A DNA stretch of 64,000 nt from Dryococelus australis (lineage: Eukaryota; Arthropoda; Insecta; Phasmatodea; Phasmatidae), in the NCBI GenBank assembly GCA_029891345.1, contig CM057009.1:212902709-212966708 (forward strand), given 5' to 3'. Shown here one piece after another: positions 23,614 to 34,050 of this stretch. The stretch's first letter is position 1; the number at the start of each line of letters is the position of its first letter. The translations under genes were made by a program, and so were the position numbers. Below the pieces are notes generated by a model that saw only the letters and a list, made by a program, of their open reading frames with translations, had not been told where the DNA came from and did no database searches.

Positions 23614-25249
23614 TTGCAGATGATACTGTAAACTGTGACAATGCTGATGAACTTGGTAAAGCATCAGTGAACAAAATAGAAGGCAAATTATTTAGTGAAG
23701 TTCACCTTAACCAAAAGAACACTGTGAAATTCTTGGCCACCATGAAGAAATCAATAAAGGTACAAAATCAAGTTGTGTACATTAATGCAAGCTAGCTACC
23801 GCATCGTATGCTGTGCATTGTGATGAGCCAAGAATAACTTGCAGTATACTTGAAATACAAACTTGCTTCATGTCCTCCATCTCTTTTTGAGGGATGTTTT
23901 GAGCGCACAAGCACAGACATCCTTACAGTCCTGTCTATAAAAAGTTGGGTCTTGGAGTAATGTACCATTAGACCCCACTTTCATTATCAATGGGGAGACA
24001 TCTACTTCATGCAGTTGTTTGGCAAAGACCAGCAACATTTCGTGAGGTATGTGACCAGCACATTGCATATCTGAACAGCCACTATCTATCAGCTTGTGAA
24101 GTGTTTGATGGATATAGCAGTGCACCATCTACAAAGGATGAAGAGCACTTGAAGCAGGCTGATAAAGCACTATGAAATGTGTTTGAAGTGCATGAACATA
24201 TTGAAGTGTGTTCTTCCCAAAATTAATTCCCTGGAAACCCAGTGAACAAAACTAGGTTCATCAGTTTGCTCACCTGCCACCTACAAGTTTCAGGCTATCA
24301 ATTGTTGCAAGCTCATGCAAATGCTGACAGACTGATAGTACCAACTGAAGTGAATATATGTCAAAATCAGGAGGTGATATTGTTATTGCTGGAGATGGTA
24401 CAGATCTGCTTGCGCTGATAATTGTCTTTGCACCCAGCGGTAGTGACATCAAAATGTTTGTGCCAGAAATAAAATATCAAGTTGCGAAAGTCTACAGCAG
24501 TAAAGTTTTATAAAACGTTTTATGAGGAATGAACAATTTGCTCTTCCTGCACACATTCACAGGCTGTGATACAACTTTTGCTCTGTATCACAAAGGCACA
24601 AATGTACCGTTTCAGAAAGTACAACACAGTAGTGACGTGCAGGGGAGGGTTGCAATATTTAATAAACTAAATGCATCAGCACAGCAAGTGGCTGAAGCTG
24701 TTATGGCTTTCATTGTTGCTATGCATGAGGGTATGCCACATGATTCAATAGATGCACTATGGCAACATCTGTACATTAAGACTAGTGAGACAGTCTCTGC
24801 AGTCTAACATTGATATAACAGCTTTGCCTCCTACTTCAACAGCTTGAAAACACTGTCTCTGAGTTTATTATCAAGTTCAGCAATGGGGGAGCATTAGTTT
24901 GGCGCCAGGGGATTGGGAATGGAAGTTACATCAGGGAATGGAAGTTGCATCAGGGTTCCCTTTGCCCAGTTACAACGGTATAAGAACCAGCGCCTGTAGA
25001 GCTGTCGTGTTTAGTGTCTAGCAGTTGTAAAGCAGGCTGTGAATGGAAATGTGAATGTTGCAGAATTAGTCTCAATTGCTCAATGATATGAGGGTTCGTT
25101 GGGGATGATGGCTGCTCGAATCATGTTAGCATAATCGGTGATGAGGACGAAGACATGGATGAGGCTCATGAGGAGGCACCGGTTGCAGCTGATTCTGATG
25201 ATGACTTTGCTGGACCAAGCCCAGTGCAAAAAATTAGACGAAAATAATA
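23614..25249 (+). pseudogene. XPG/FEN-like nuclease with CXC-like cysteine cluster, broken
   Basis: Pieces in order on the plus strand: a segment with GKLFSEVHLNQ and KKSIKVQNQV (23614-23796); KYKLASCPPSLFE (about 23849-23890); GRHLLHAVVW...FREVCDQHIAY...CEVFDGYSS...EEHLKQADKA (23990-24172); RFISLL-like sequence near 24255; VIAGDGTDLLAL (24382-24417); FLHTFTGCDTTFALY (24544-24588); ALPPTSTA near 24823; a cysteine cluster SCKAGCEWKCECC (from 25023); and an acidic tail ending KIRRK and a stop (to 25249). VFDG followed by a charged helix resembles the N region of FEN1/XPG nucleases. GDGTDLL and GCDTT resemble the acidic motifs of the I region. The last part (25020-25249) is one frame with a single internal stop. 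Multiple frameshifts and stops make it nonfunctional. The nuclease assignment is motif-based inference. Confidence 0.65.
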
Positions 25250-25721
25250 GAACACTGTATACTTGACCAACACAAAACTGCACATACTAAATTTTATGTT
25301 TCAGAAAGAAACATTAGATGTATATTCTTGTGTATTTACTGAAATAAATAATTTAATAACACTTTTTCCTTTGTGGTGTTGTGGGTGCAAAATTTATATT
25401 TCAAGATGTAGGAGCTGTATGGGCAATGGCTGATGTATAGACAAATTTCAGCAGGGTCTGCAAATCCAAATTTATGGATTGACATTCATCTAATAACACC
25501 TACCGTTGCTGTACTTCTATCACTGACAAGTTTTCATATGACTCATACTATCAATTCATAGTTAGCTCTTTATAATATTTATTTTTACATGTTTATAGTT
25601 AAGCGCAACACTAAGAATTGGTCGAATGTGTTGCAAAAATACACTATGTAAGTTCACTATCTTGGATGCTGAGAAAACTCCTATGAATTCTGGCAATTAC
25701 CGAAGTGTCTGAAAACACAAT

Positions 25722-26256
25722 TCAATTATAATGTGCCATGTGTTATGTCCTCATCCATCCAAAAGATGTGCAGTACATGATAATGTGTTACACTGTAGGG
25801 TCACATTTTGTAATTGTATATATATATATACATAAAATGTGATTCTGATAGGTCTTTTAATATTCTACAACTTTTATTAAAAACATTTTTTTTTATACGA
25901 ACCACTGTTTATATGTGATTCACTGAACTAGTGTAACATTACCCCAAAAAATTAAATAGCTCTAGATATTTCTATAAAGGCAAGTAAATCTCATAAAAAT
26001 ATACAAATTTCTAATGAATCTAATACAGTGTGAAAGGAAATTTTATCGCAAATATTTGAAAAAACTCTTTAGCCCTGTAGGTCCAATGGTTTAAGTGCTG
26101 CGACTTTTTATGATTTTCAGCAAAAATACAAAATATTGAACATATTTATCAAAATGGCAGAAAACCAGAGACAGGATTTTTTGGGAATTTTATGAGGTTG
26201 CTCTGGAGTGTCTAGAATATATCGTCAAGTTTTCAGCTTGATTTTTTAATGTCTGT
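25722..26256 (-). repeat. Right 0.5-kb terminal inverted repeat
   Basis: Inverted partner of 22759-23256. It carries a TA microsatellite (about 25818-25832) that the left arm lacks. Confidence 0.85.
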
Positions 26257-27540
26257 GTCAAACTCTAATTTTCCTGTACTACTACTTGTGAGCTTTTACA
26301 ATTGGTTATAAGTGTCCTTGAGACATGTCTCACAAATTATCGGCCAATGGCAGAAGTCAGTCGATCATACAGCTACTTGGAGTTCAATCTGCAGCCACAT
26401 TATAATGCAAATTTTGCTCATCATTCCTATTAACAAGGTTGGAAAAACTTTTTTTTCCCCCCCTGTTAGAAACTTTCATCTAACTAAACAAAATTATTTT
26501 TTTATACGTGCAAAGGTTTATTTCCAAAGCAACAGGCTCAGGAGAAAACCTAAACCATAATCTTTATTCCTAACATCAACACAGTAATTTGTGCTGCCCA
26601 AAAATTAAATTCCCTGTGTTAAAGAATATGACAGTTTCTCGAAAAGCCTAAACTGTATTTTCCACAAAAACCTCTCAATTTTAATTTTTCTAATGGCCTT
26701 GTATTCTATTACATCTGCATTCAGAAGGAAAAATAATGCACTATTACCTTTTGATATAGATAAAATACACACTGGATTATCCTGCATTAGCTGATTTTAT
26801 ATCATTCATTAATGACTACATGCTTGAGTCATTAAGTGCACAAACTTAACAGTTGCATGTTATTATTGGTACAAATAATAATCATTTTTCCCTTGTTTTT
26901 TTTTTTGTGCCCGAAGATGAGTTACACATCCAACACCAGCAGCCTTTTATTCAATGGAAAGCGGTATTGCAATATACTATGCTCTCCATTGCTGCACTTC
27001 TAGAAGACAACCACACAGCGTGCACCCTGTTAAAATGGTCCCTCTTATGATTTGGACCCTTTTTTCTCATTTTTATTAACATAATTTTCACTATCCTTTT
27101 TCTGTTCACATTTGCTCTTTTCCGTTTTAAACAAATTTGCACCAACAGAATTCAATTCACCACCATGACTATCCCCTTTAAATTTGTCATCCCTGTACTC
27201 GTTATCATGCCCATAAAAAAAATGTTTTCACTGGTGTAGTTGGTGCTGTGAAAATTTTAATTCCCTTTTATTTCTAATGTCTTTTTATCTCTTTCCTACT
27301 TCAATACCCTATAGTCAATAACACCAATATGATCAACTGCAACAAATCTTCTAAAGTGTGGGGTTTGCAAGCAAAACTAATATTTGCTGTTCTCAGGTAA
27401 CAGATAAAAAAAAAAAATTACCCCCATCACTTGGCAAACCGAGAACATGCACTTATTAAATAATTTTCAGAACAAACTCCAGCATTGTTTCACCCACATT
27501 TTGACTGCATTCTGAAATTTTCAATTTCATTTCTTGGTGC
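26257..27540. other. AT-rich interval; possible LINE 5' region at the right
   Basis: No coding sequence is supported. The last few hundred bases may be the 5' untranslated part of the LINE that starts coding at 27553, but its 5' border cannot be set. Confidence 0.35.
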
Positions 27541-27552
27541 ACGTCTAACACG

Positions 27553-28709
27553 ATGGCACCACGTAGTGAGAGATCATGTTTTGGAAACAACAAATTTAAC
27601 GTCTTATTTAATGATAAGTACAGTGGCTGCAGGAAGAAAGTTATAAATGGTTTTTTATGTAATGGATGCAACTACTGGGTTCATTTTAGTAAATGCGGCA
27701 AGGTAATAGAAGACCAAATACCTGATTCAGATTGGCTTTGTGAAGGCTGCTTGCAAAATGGTGGTGATAGTGTGTGTGAAAGTGTAGCTGAATCTAGGGA
27801 CGAACAAAAATTATAGCTTGGCATGGTAAAAAATCTTTTGGAAGCAATAGCTTCTCTTAAAGAGATAATTATCATTTCAGAGGCTAAATTGAAAAACACC
27901 ACGCAGGTTGTAGAAACAAAGTCACCAGAAAGCAAATTTGCATCTTGAAAGGCAAATGTAAGGAACCAGCCCTGGTTGGTGGTAGTAAAAGGAGTAAGAT
28001 CTAATAGTAGCACATAAATTAATGATCCCACAACAAACAGATTTTCTGCTCTTGAAATTGTTAGAGGCGATAACTGTAGTCTAGTACAGCACATATCTTC
28101 AAATCATAGGACAAAACGAAAACCAAACTCCATTGTCTGCAACGGAACTCAATCAGAATAAATGTTCAACCGGCATCAACCAAACAATGCAGTTCTCAAG
28201 CAAGAAGATAACAAAATACTCTTACTGTCAACTAGTCAAGGCAGACATGTGGCAGAAGAGGTTAGGGTAAGGTTTATATGAGAAAGGTAAATGTCTGTGG
28301 GAGTTAGACCAGCAGCATCATTTTCAAAGTTGACACAAAGAGCAACTGTGAATTTCTTATAAAGGACCTGGTTATAGCGTATGCAGGCGACGACAATGTG
28401 TATAAAAATGAATTTAGTAACATGCTTGTAAACCTAAAGAAATTTTTACCTGGCCGTAGCCACACAAGGGTGGCAGTCTGTAATATTTCGCAAAGACATG
28501 ATTTGTTGCCAGTTCCATGTGATATGGAAATTGCAAAAACAAACAAAAAAAATTCAAGACTTCTGTTAAGATTTTCCCATGTAAGAGTGATTGACGTATT
28601 CTTTTTACCTAGAGATGCATTCACACACCATGGCTTACATACAAACCACAAAGGGAAAAAACTGGTTCCAGAAAAAATACTGAAGTGCTTTAATGCCGAA
28701 ACCACATCA
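27553..28709 (+). pseudogene. LINE ORF1: PHD finger and esterase-like domain
   Basis: The first 87 codons from ATG 27553 contain a Cys/His pattern: SGC, then FLCNGCNYWVHFSKC, then DWLCEGC. This fits a PHD finger whose first cysteine is missing (expected CxxC, only one Cys seen). After a stop at 27814 coding-like sequence continues: EAIASLKEIIIISEAKLK-type helix, then KILLLSTSQGRHV near 28210 and, from 28398, LVNLKKFLPG, AVCNISQRHDLLPVP and FTHHGLHTNHKGKKL ending at 28709. The RHDLLP...FTxHGLHxNxxGK order matches the SGNH-esterase-like ORF1 proteins of CR1-type LINEs, the HGLH histidine being the likely catalytic-base equivalent. At least two stops and a frameshift break it. Confidence 0.65.
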
Positions 28710-28917
28710 TAAGCAGATGTTATAGCTGTTTATAATGAGTAAAGAAACTAACTATTGGCCCTAAACTTCTTTCTATTACTGATAATAACTTGTTTAATTC
28801 AGTAGGGTCTGTAAATAATTATCATCATGAGGTAACTCAACATTTATGTACTAACACTAGTTTCTGTGATCCCAAGGAGAAGAAACATCTAAATCAGCAA
28901 CATCAAAAACCGGCAAC

Positions 28918-29297
28918 TTCAATATACTGCAGCAGGGGAAACCTAGAGATTTAGATGAGTACTCTCCATTTAGTATATTTCTACAGAGTATACTGTGTAT
29001 TAGAAATAAAACTAGTGAATTAGAGTTTATTGTAAGTGAACTTTCTGAGGTTTCTTGTTTATGTATTTGTGAACATTGGTGTAGCGAAGAGAAACTATTA
29101 TTAGTATATGTAAATAACTACAGTATTGGAAGTTATTTTCATAAAACTACATTTAAATGTGATGTGGCTTGTATATTTGTTAAAAATGACTTGGAGTTTA
29201 AAGAAAGATCTGATTTGGAATGTTCATTGGTGGAAAAATTATTTAAGATTGTTGCTGTTGACATTGTCTATGTTTATAACAATTTGTATGGATAGTG
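28918..29297 (+). pseudogene. LINE ORF2 endonuclease, N-terminal part
   Basis: A single frame without an early ATG is open from 28918 to a stop at 29295. It reads SILCIRNKTSELEFIVSEL, then CICEHW, SYFHKTTFKCDVACIFVKND and VAVDIVYVYN. This is the first half of the exonuclease-endonuclease-phosphatase domain of LINE ORF2; the E of the EHW motif is the expected catalytic acid. The normal start (NIRGL-like) is degraded. The frame breaks where the nested transposon begins. Confidence 0.7.
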
Positions 29298-31705
29298 GGA
29301 CAACAAAAAAAGTGAGCTGTGCAGACCCCAGTGTCAAGTGACAGTCATGAGGGCGGAGCTTGTGGAAGGGGAGGGTGTCGGTTGAGCATATTCCTGCAAG
29401 CAGAGCCACCATTCCCTGCTCGTCACCTCGTGATCTATGTTACATGATCCGACCGGACCTATGGCATCAACCTCACAAGAACTCAAGTCAACAATAAGTT
29501 TGTGACGGCCTTTACAGGGATAGGCACAAGAGATTGTGTGCAATGTTGCAACACATTTCAAAGACCAGGAGAAATTCTACGGGCTGAATTACAATGTCAT
29601 TTATGCAACAATTGATGCGACTGGAGTTTCAGTAACCACAGTGAAGAAGATTATGGCTGAGGGAAAAGTGAACCATAAAAATAGTCTCAGTTTTTCAATG
29701 CCAACGGGTAAAAAACACACAACACAAGAAAATAATTGAAGTGGATGATTTTACATGTGATACATTGAGAAGAAATGTACACGAGTTTTATATAATCAGG
29801 AAAACTGTCCCAATATTAAAAAAATTAAACAAGGCTTTGCGGAAGGATGGGGTTTTTAGATTGTAGCAGGAAATACTTGCTTCAATTGTTAAAACTTCTA
29901 GGATTCTTTTGGAAAAAGTGCCAGTCGAAGACAAGAATTCCAGGGGAGAAATGTGACAATACTGCATGGAGAGGTTGATACCTACAAGAAATGCAGCATT
30001 TTCGAGAAGCAGGTAAGACAATTGTTTATGTCGGTGATTAATACCTGCATGCCTCACATTGTGTTAGTTCTTGTTGGCAGTTGGACAAGAAACTCAGTGT
30101 CAGCTAACCTATTGGAAAAGGCCCGCGGTTGATTATCGTACATGCGGGAGGAGAACAAGGTTTTGTCCCGAATGCACTGTTAATTTTCAGATTAAAGCAG
30201 ATATCAGGGGATTACCGTGACAATATGAATTGACAATTTTTTTTACTCTGGTTAAACAGAAACTTCTCCCATATTTATCTGGAAAATGTGCAATTGTTTT
30301 TGATAATGCAAGCTACCATAATTTTAGGCTAAATAAGAAACCCATATCGGCAAACACTAAACAAGAAATTCAAGAGCGGCTAACAATAAATTAAAGTTCA
30401 TTTTCATCTGGCATGATGAAAGCCAATTTGCTGTTGTTAGTAAAACAAGTTTCAAGAATAAAAACATTTGAAATAGATGAAACTATCAAATCACCTGGTC
30501 ATGATATATCATCAGGTTGCCCCCATATCATGCAGATTCGAACCAAATTGAACTCGTCTGGAGAAATTTAAAAGGGAATATGCGAAGAAATATCTTCATC
30601 TCTTGACGACCAGAAGAAATTGTGTGAACCGTTTTTAGGCAGCTATGCTATCGAACAATGGGAACGATGTTGCAAACATGTAAAGAACATTGAAATGGCA
30701 TATTTCAAGAGTGATGTACTGTTGAACATTGAAATTGACAGAATCATTGTTAAAATTGGAACGTCGTCTGAGGAAGACTCAACAAGTGACTCGGGAAGAT
30801 GAGGAGAGTCTTGGCTCTGGATCAGAATAAGTAGGTTGGTAATATTTCTTTTGATTCCAGTGGACTAATTTTATGAAGTTCAGATTTGAAATGTGTGTTT
30901 TTTTGCTAAACTGTTATTTAAATATGAAATACTTTATTTAAATATTAAATAACAGATGGTATCACTATAAACTTTTGTAGCTTATGACTTCCATTATTAA
31001 TATGCACTATTTTGCAATCTTTTTAGGAAACAATGTTTACGCAACAGAAATTTCCAGTGTGGTGTTGAAATACAATAAATAATAAATAAATTTAAAAATT
31101 ATAAATTAACACATTCAGCTTGGAAAATATGGCAGTTGCCGTGCACATAATGTTCTTAACTAAATCTGTAAACAATAAATATACATAACTCGGCAAATAA
31201 ATATTCTGGGAATATGACTGTGAAAGAAATAGAGATATAAACGAGTTATCTAAAGTGTTCTAATTTTTCTTGTTGTAAGTGTTTTAAAGAGATAACGGTT
31301 AAAAAATGTCGGGTATAATTTGCATAGTATAGCTCAATGACAGAATTACTGCAATTTAATTCATGTTATAGGCGGTATGAATTTAGGTGCACACGTGTTA
31401 TTCACTCGTATTGCTATCTTGCTTCTGTGCCTTCAATGGGCGAAACAGCTCCCGATAGTGTAAGTCAGGCTTGTCCTCCCTGCCTGAGGAATGTAGGGGT
31501 GGGTGAGATTCCTAGCAGCTTTCTGACTACCCTGCTGTGGTTGGGCTTGGTGTGAGGAGAGGAAGAACACCAGCAAAGAATGAAATAGTATCTGGTAATT
31601 TTGTTAGTTGTTACATAATAGTATATTGTGTTAATAGATTTCCTAATAATGCCATAATTTTTTTTATTATAGTTTTAATTAATTACTTTTAAAATATCCA
31701 AAATT
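29298..31705 (+). mobile_element. Nested IS630/Tc1-type DNA transposon
   Basis: Foreign sequence separates VDIVYVYN of the LINE endonuclease (ends about 29285) from its VVLCNDFNI motif (31715). In intact LINEs only a few tens of residues lie between these. The insert contains an almost complete transposase (29521-30810). I did not find convincing terminal inverted repeats, and up to 100 bp at each side may belong to the LINE, so borders are approximate. The insertion postdates the LINE. Confidence 0.7.
29521..30810 (+). pseudogene. IS630/Tc1-type DDE transposase, nearly full length, broken
   Basis: From 29536 an open frame carries a helix-turn-helix segment ATIDATGVSVTTVKKIMAEG. It is followed by VDDFTCDTLRRNVHEFY (about 29742), TIVYVGD then a stop, then YLHASHCVS (30018-30065; the aspartate at 30036 is the probable first catalytic residue), a GGEQGFVPNA segment (about 30152), IVFDNASYHN (30294-30322, second aspartate), a partly frameshifted IELVWRNLKGNMRR segment (about 30549-30590) and a C-terminal frame (30620-30799) ending in acidic SSEEDSTSDSG. 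This order is typical of an insect transposase family with DNAxYH and NPIELxW motifs. Several stops and at least three frame changes inactivate it. Confidence 0.75.
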
Positions 31706-34000
31706 GGGCAGAAAGTAGTTTTATGTAATGACTTCAATATAAATGCTATAAGTTCAACTGAGGTCGCACAATAATATTTAGCAATTTTTCAGCTTATGAC
31801 TTTTGTAACTAGAGAAACAATAACCATTTAAATATGATAGATCATATAATTATTAGCAGCAATATAATGGATACATCTGTAAAAAAAATAGCAAGCCATT
31901 TGTCAGACCATTATGATCAACTATTAAAACTCAACTGCTCCAAGCTTCAGACATATACTTGCGTAACCTCTAATAGGGATTGTAATGTATTTTCATTGTT
32001 CTATGATGCATCACAACTTGAAAATTAGGATTCAGTCCTCACTGCTACAACTGTTGATGAAAATTTCAGAATGTTCATGAATATTTTTACTTTGAAATTT
32101 GGACAGTATTTTACTTTAAAATGCAGATCAGATAAGAACTGGATTTCAAAAGGTTTAAAAATGTCTAGTATGAATATGAAACATCCTTATTGTAGAAGCA
32201 AATATGTTAAATCAAGTGATTTTGTTACTTATTACAGTAACTATAAGATAATATTTTAAAAAACACAAAAAACCTCAAAACAGAAACATGTTGGATGTCT
32301 GATAGTAAATTCTGATAATTCCAAGACTTTCTGGAATACAACAAATAGTGTCAATGGTAAGCAAAAAACTACCATTGAAACCCTGCAATTGTCAACCAAT
32401 TTGACTGGAGCAGCTTTTTCCACTTCAAATTACGTAAACAACTTTTTTTCAATGTTCTTAATGAAGTTAGAGCGAAACTACCCCACTCACTGAGTACATT
32501 ACATTGGAAAATAAAATAATCACATTCCACAATGTATATGTATCCTGTTACAAATTCTGAAATTATTACATGTATAAAAAACCTTAAGACTAAAAAATCA
32601 ACAGTTCCTCATGTCCATATAATAAATGAATCTTTTACTAATGGTATTTGCCCAAATGACTTAAAAATTGCTAAAGCTATCCCATTGTTTAAAAAAAGGA
32701 AATTCGTCTTATCTCACTTCTAAGTTCCTTCTTTAAAATATTTGAATCCATGATAAATAATAGAATATTCAGTTATGTAAGTTTAATCTACTTTCTGCAT
32801 TTTAACATGGTTTCATGAAGGGTAAGAATACTGAGTCAGTGTTGAATTTTTTGAACTTGTTACAGAATGGAAAGACAGATTTAAGGATGCTCTTGGAGTA
32901 TTCCTATATTTGTCCAAAGTGTTCAACACCTGTTCATCACAAGCTACTCATTGATAAAGTGTAACTTAGGGATTAGGGGAATTGGAAATAAATTATTGCA
33001 TTCTTATTTAACTAATAGAAGGCAGGTAGTTAAAGTCAATAAAAAAACAGTGTTTTAGTCTTTCTGCTTTCAGCCTAAAATTATAAATGTGGGTGTCCCA
33101 CAAGGAAGTGTTTTAGGACCACTCCTTTTTTTTTAATATATGTAAATTATTTAAGTCTCCAATTTACAAATGTGCCTGTAATTTCCTTTGCTGATGATAC
33201 AAATGTTCTGATTCAGACTAACACTGACACTAAATTAAATGACTTGACTACTAGTACCTTGTGTACATTGAATTCTTGGTTTACTTCCAACAAGCTGTTA
33301 CATAACTTTGATAAAACTAATTACATATTATTTTCTTTTTAATTAAAAGCAAAAAAGCCAGACATTCTGTTAGACAATACTAAACTTAAGTTCGTTGAAC
33401 ATACTTGTTTCCTTGCAATTGTAATTGATGACACTCTTGGAACCAACAGACTCGTCTGCTTAAAAAATTAAATAGTACTTGTTATATGTTTCAAGTGCTT
33501 TCGCATATAACCACTTAAGTGTGTGTGTGGTCTGCCTATTTTGGTTCTGTTTATTCTCACATCAGTTATGGGATAATATATTGGGGGCAAAGTAAATTAC
33601 ATTTTCTGTCAGTTTTTACTATTGAAATGAAACTAGTTAGAATAATATTCCAAATGCAGCATTCTGACAGCTGCTGGTATATTATTAAAATCTGCTGGTA
33701 TTAGTGTGCCATGTATATATTTATATAAAATACGACTTTTTCCACAATTTTCAAAAAAGAAGTTCACTATTTTTGTAGTATTATCACTAAAAGTTAAAAT
33801 TTGAGTTTATTTGTTTTAAAACACAAAAATTCATGTAGAAATTGGTTTTATTGCATATCTGAATAATGCACGACTCCTATCTATGAGTTGTCAGTAAAAA
33901 AACTAAAAAAAAAGTGTTTTATCTAATTTAGATAGGCCAACCTATTGTTTAATCTTTATGAAAATGTAAAATGGTGCAGCTTACATTTATTAAAAATATC
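31706..34000 (+). pseudogene. LINE ORF2: endonuclease C-terminus and reverse transcriptase
   Basis: Resumes at 31712 with VVLCNDFNINA (GDFN motif of the endonuclease, Gly replaced by Asn), then DHIIISSN and SHLSDHYDQ near 31834-31920 (the SDH motif). A linker with KTFWNTTNSV near 32320 follows. Reverse transcriptase signatures are HGFMKGKNTESVLNFL near 32805, VGVPQGSVLGPLLF (33089-33130, frameshifted afterwards) and ISFADDTNVLIQT (33181-33220; catalytic Asp pair at 33193-33198), then NSWFTSNKLLHNFDKT. C-terminal SHISYGIIYWGQS is at about 33549-33588. No RNase H is visible, as usual for CR1-type elements. Many stops and frameshifts are present. Confidence 0.8.
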
Positions 34001-34050
34001 TACTGATTTCACTTAGAAACACCCATTGTGAACCCAATTTTAAAATGCAT

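Larger units (their letters stand above)
22759..26256 (+). mobile_element. Long-TIR DNA transposon encoding an XPG/FEN-like nuclease (Academ-like)
   Basis: Arms of about 500 bp are inverted copies: 22759-23256 against the reverse complement of 25722-26256. Shared blocks in order include CAGACATT, AAAACTTGA.GATATATTCT, TTGGACCTA.AGGGCTAAAG, GATAAAATTTCCTTTCA, AGTTCA.TGAATCAC, AACACATTATCAT and ATGGCACATT. Between the arms lies one decayed protein (23614-25249) with nuclease-like motifs, a cysteine cluster and an acidic tail. As I recall, the Academ superfamily of DNA transposons is defined by an XPG-type nuclease plus a cysteine-rich finger, so Academ-like is my best placement. No target duplication was identified, and outer borders may extend by some tens of bases. 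The copy is inactive. Confidence 0.75.
27541..34050 (+). mobile_element. CR1-like non-LTR retrotransposon, split by a nested DNA transposon
   Basis: ORF1 (27553-28709) carries a PHD-type finger and an esterase-like C-terminal part. ORF2 carries an endonuclease (28918-29297, resuming at 31712) and a reverse transcriptase (to about 34000). PHD fingers and SGNH-esterase-like modules in ORF1 are known from CR1-group LINEs, which supports that placement. The endonuclease is cut by about 2.4 kb containing an IS630/Tc1-type transposon. Without the insertion the LINE would be about 4.1 kb, close to full length for the group. No poly-A or 3' microsatellite tail was identified. Stops and frameshifts are numerous. 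Confidence 0.8.
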
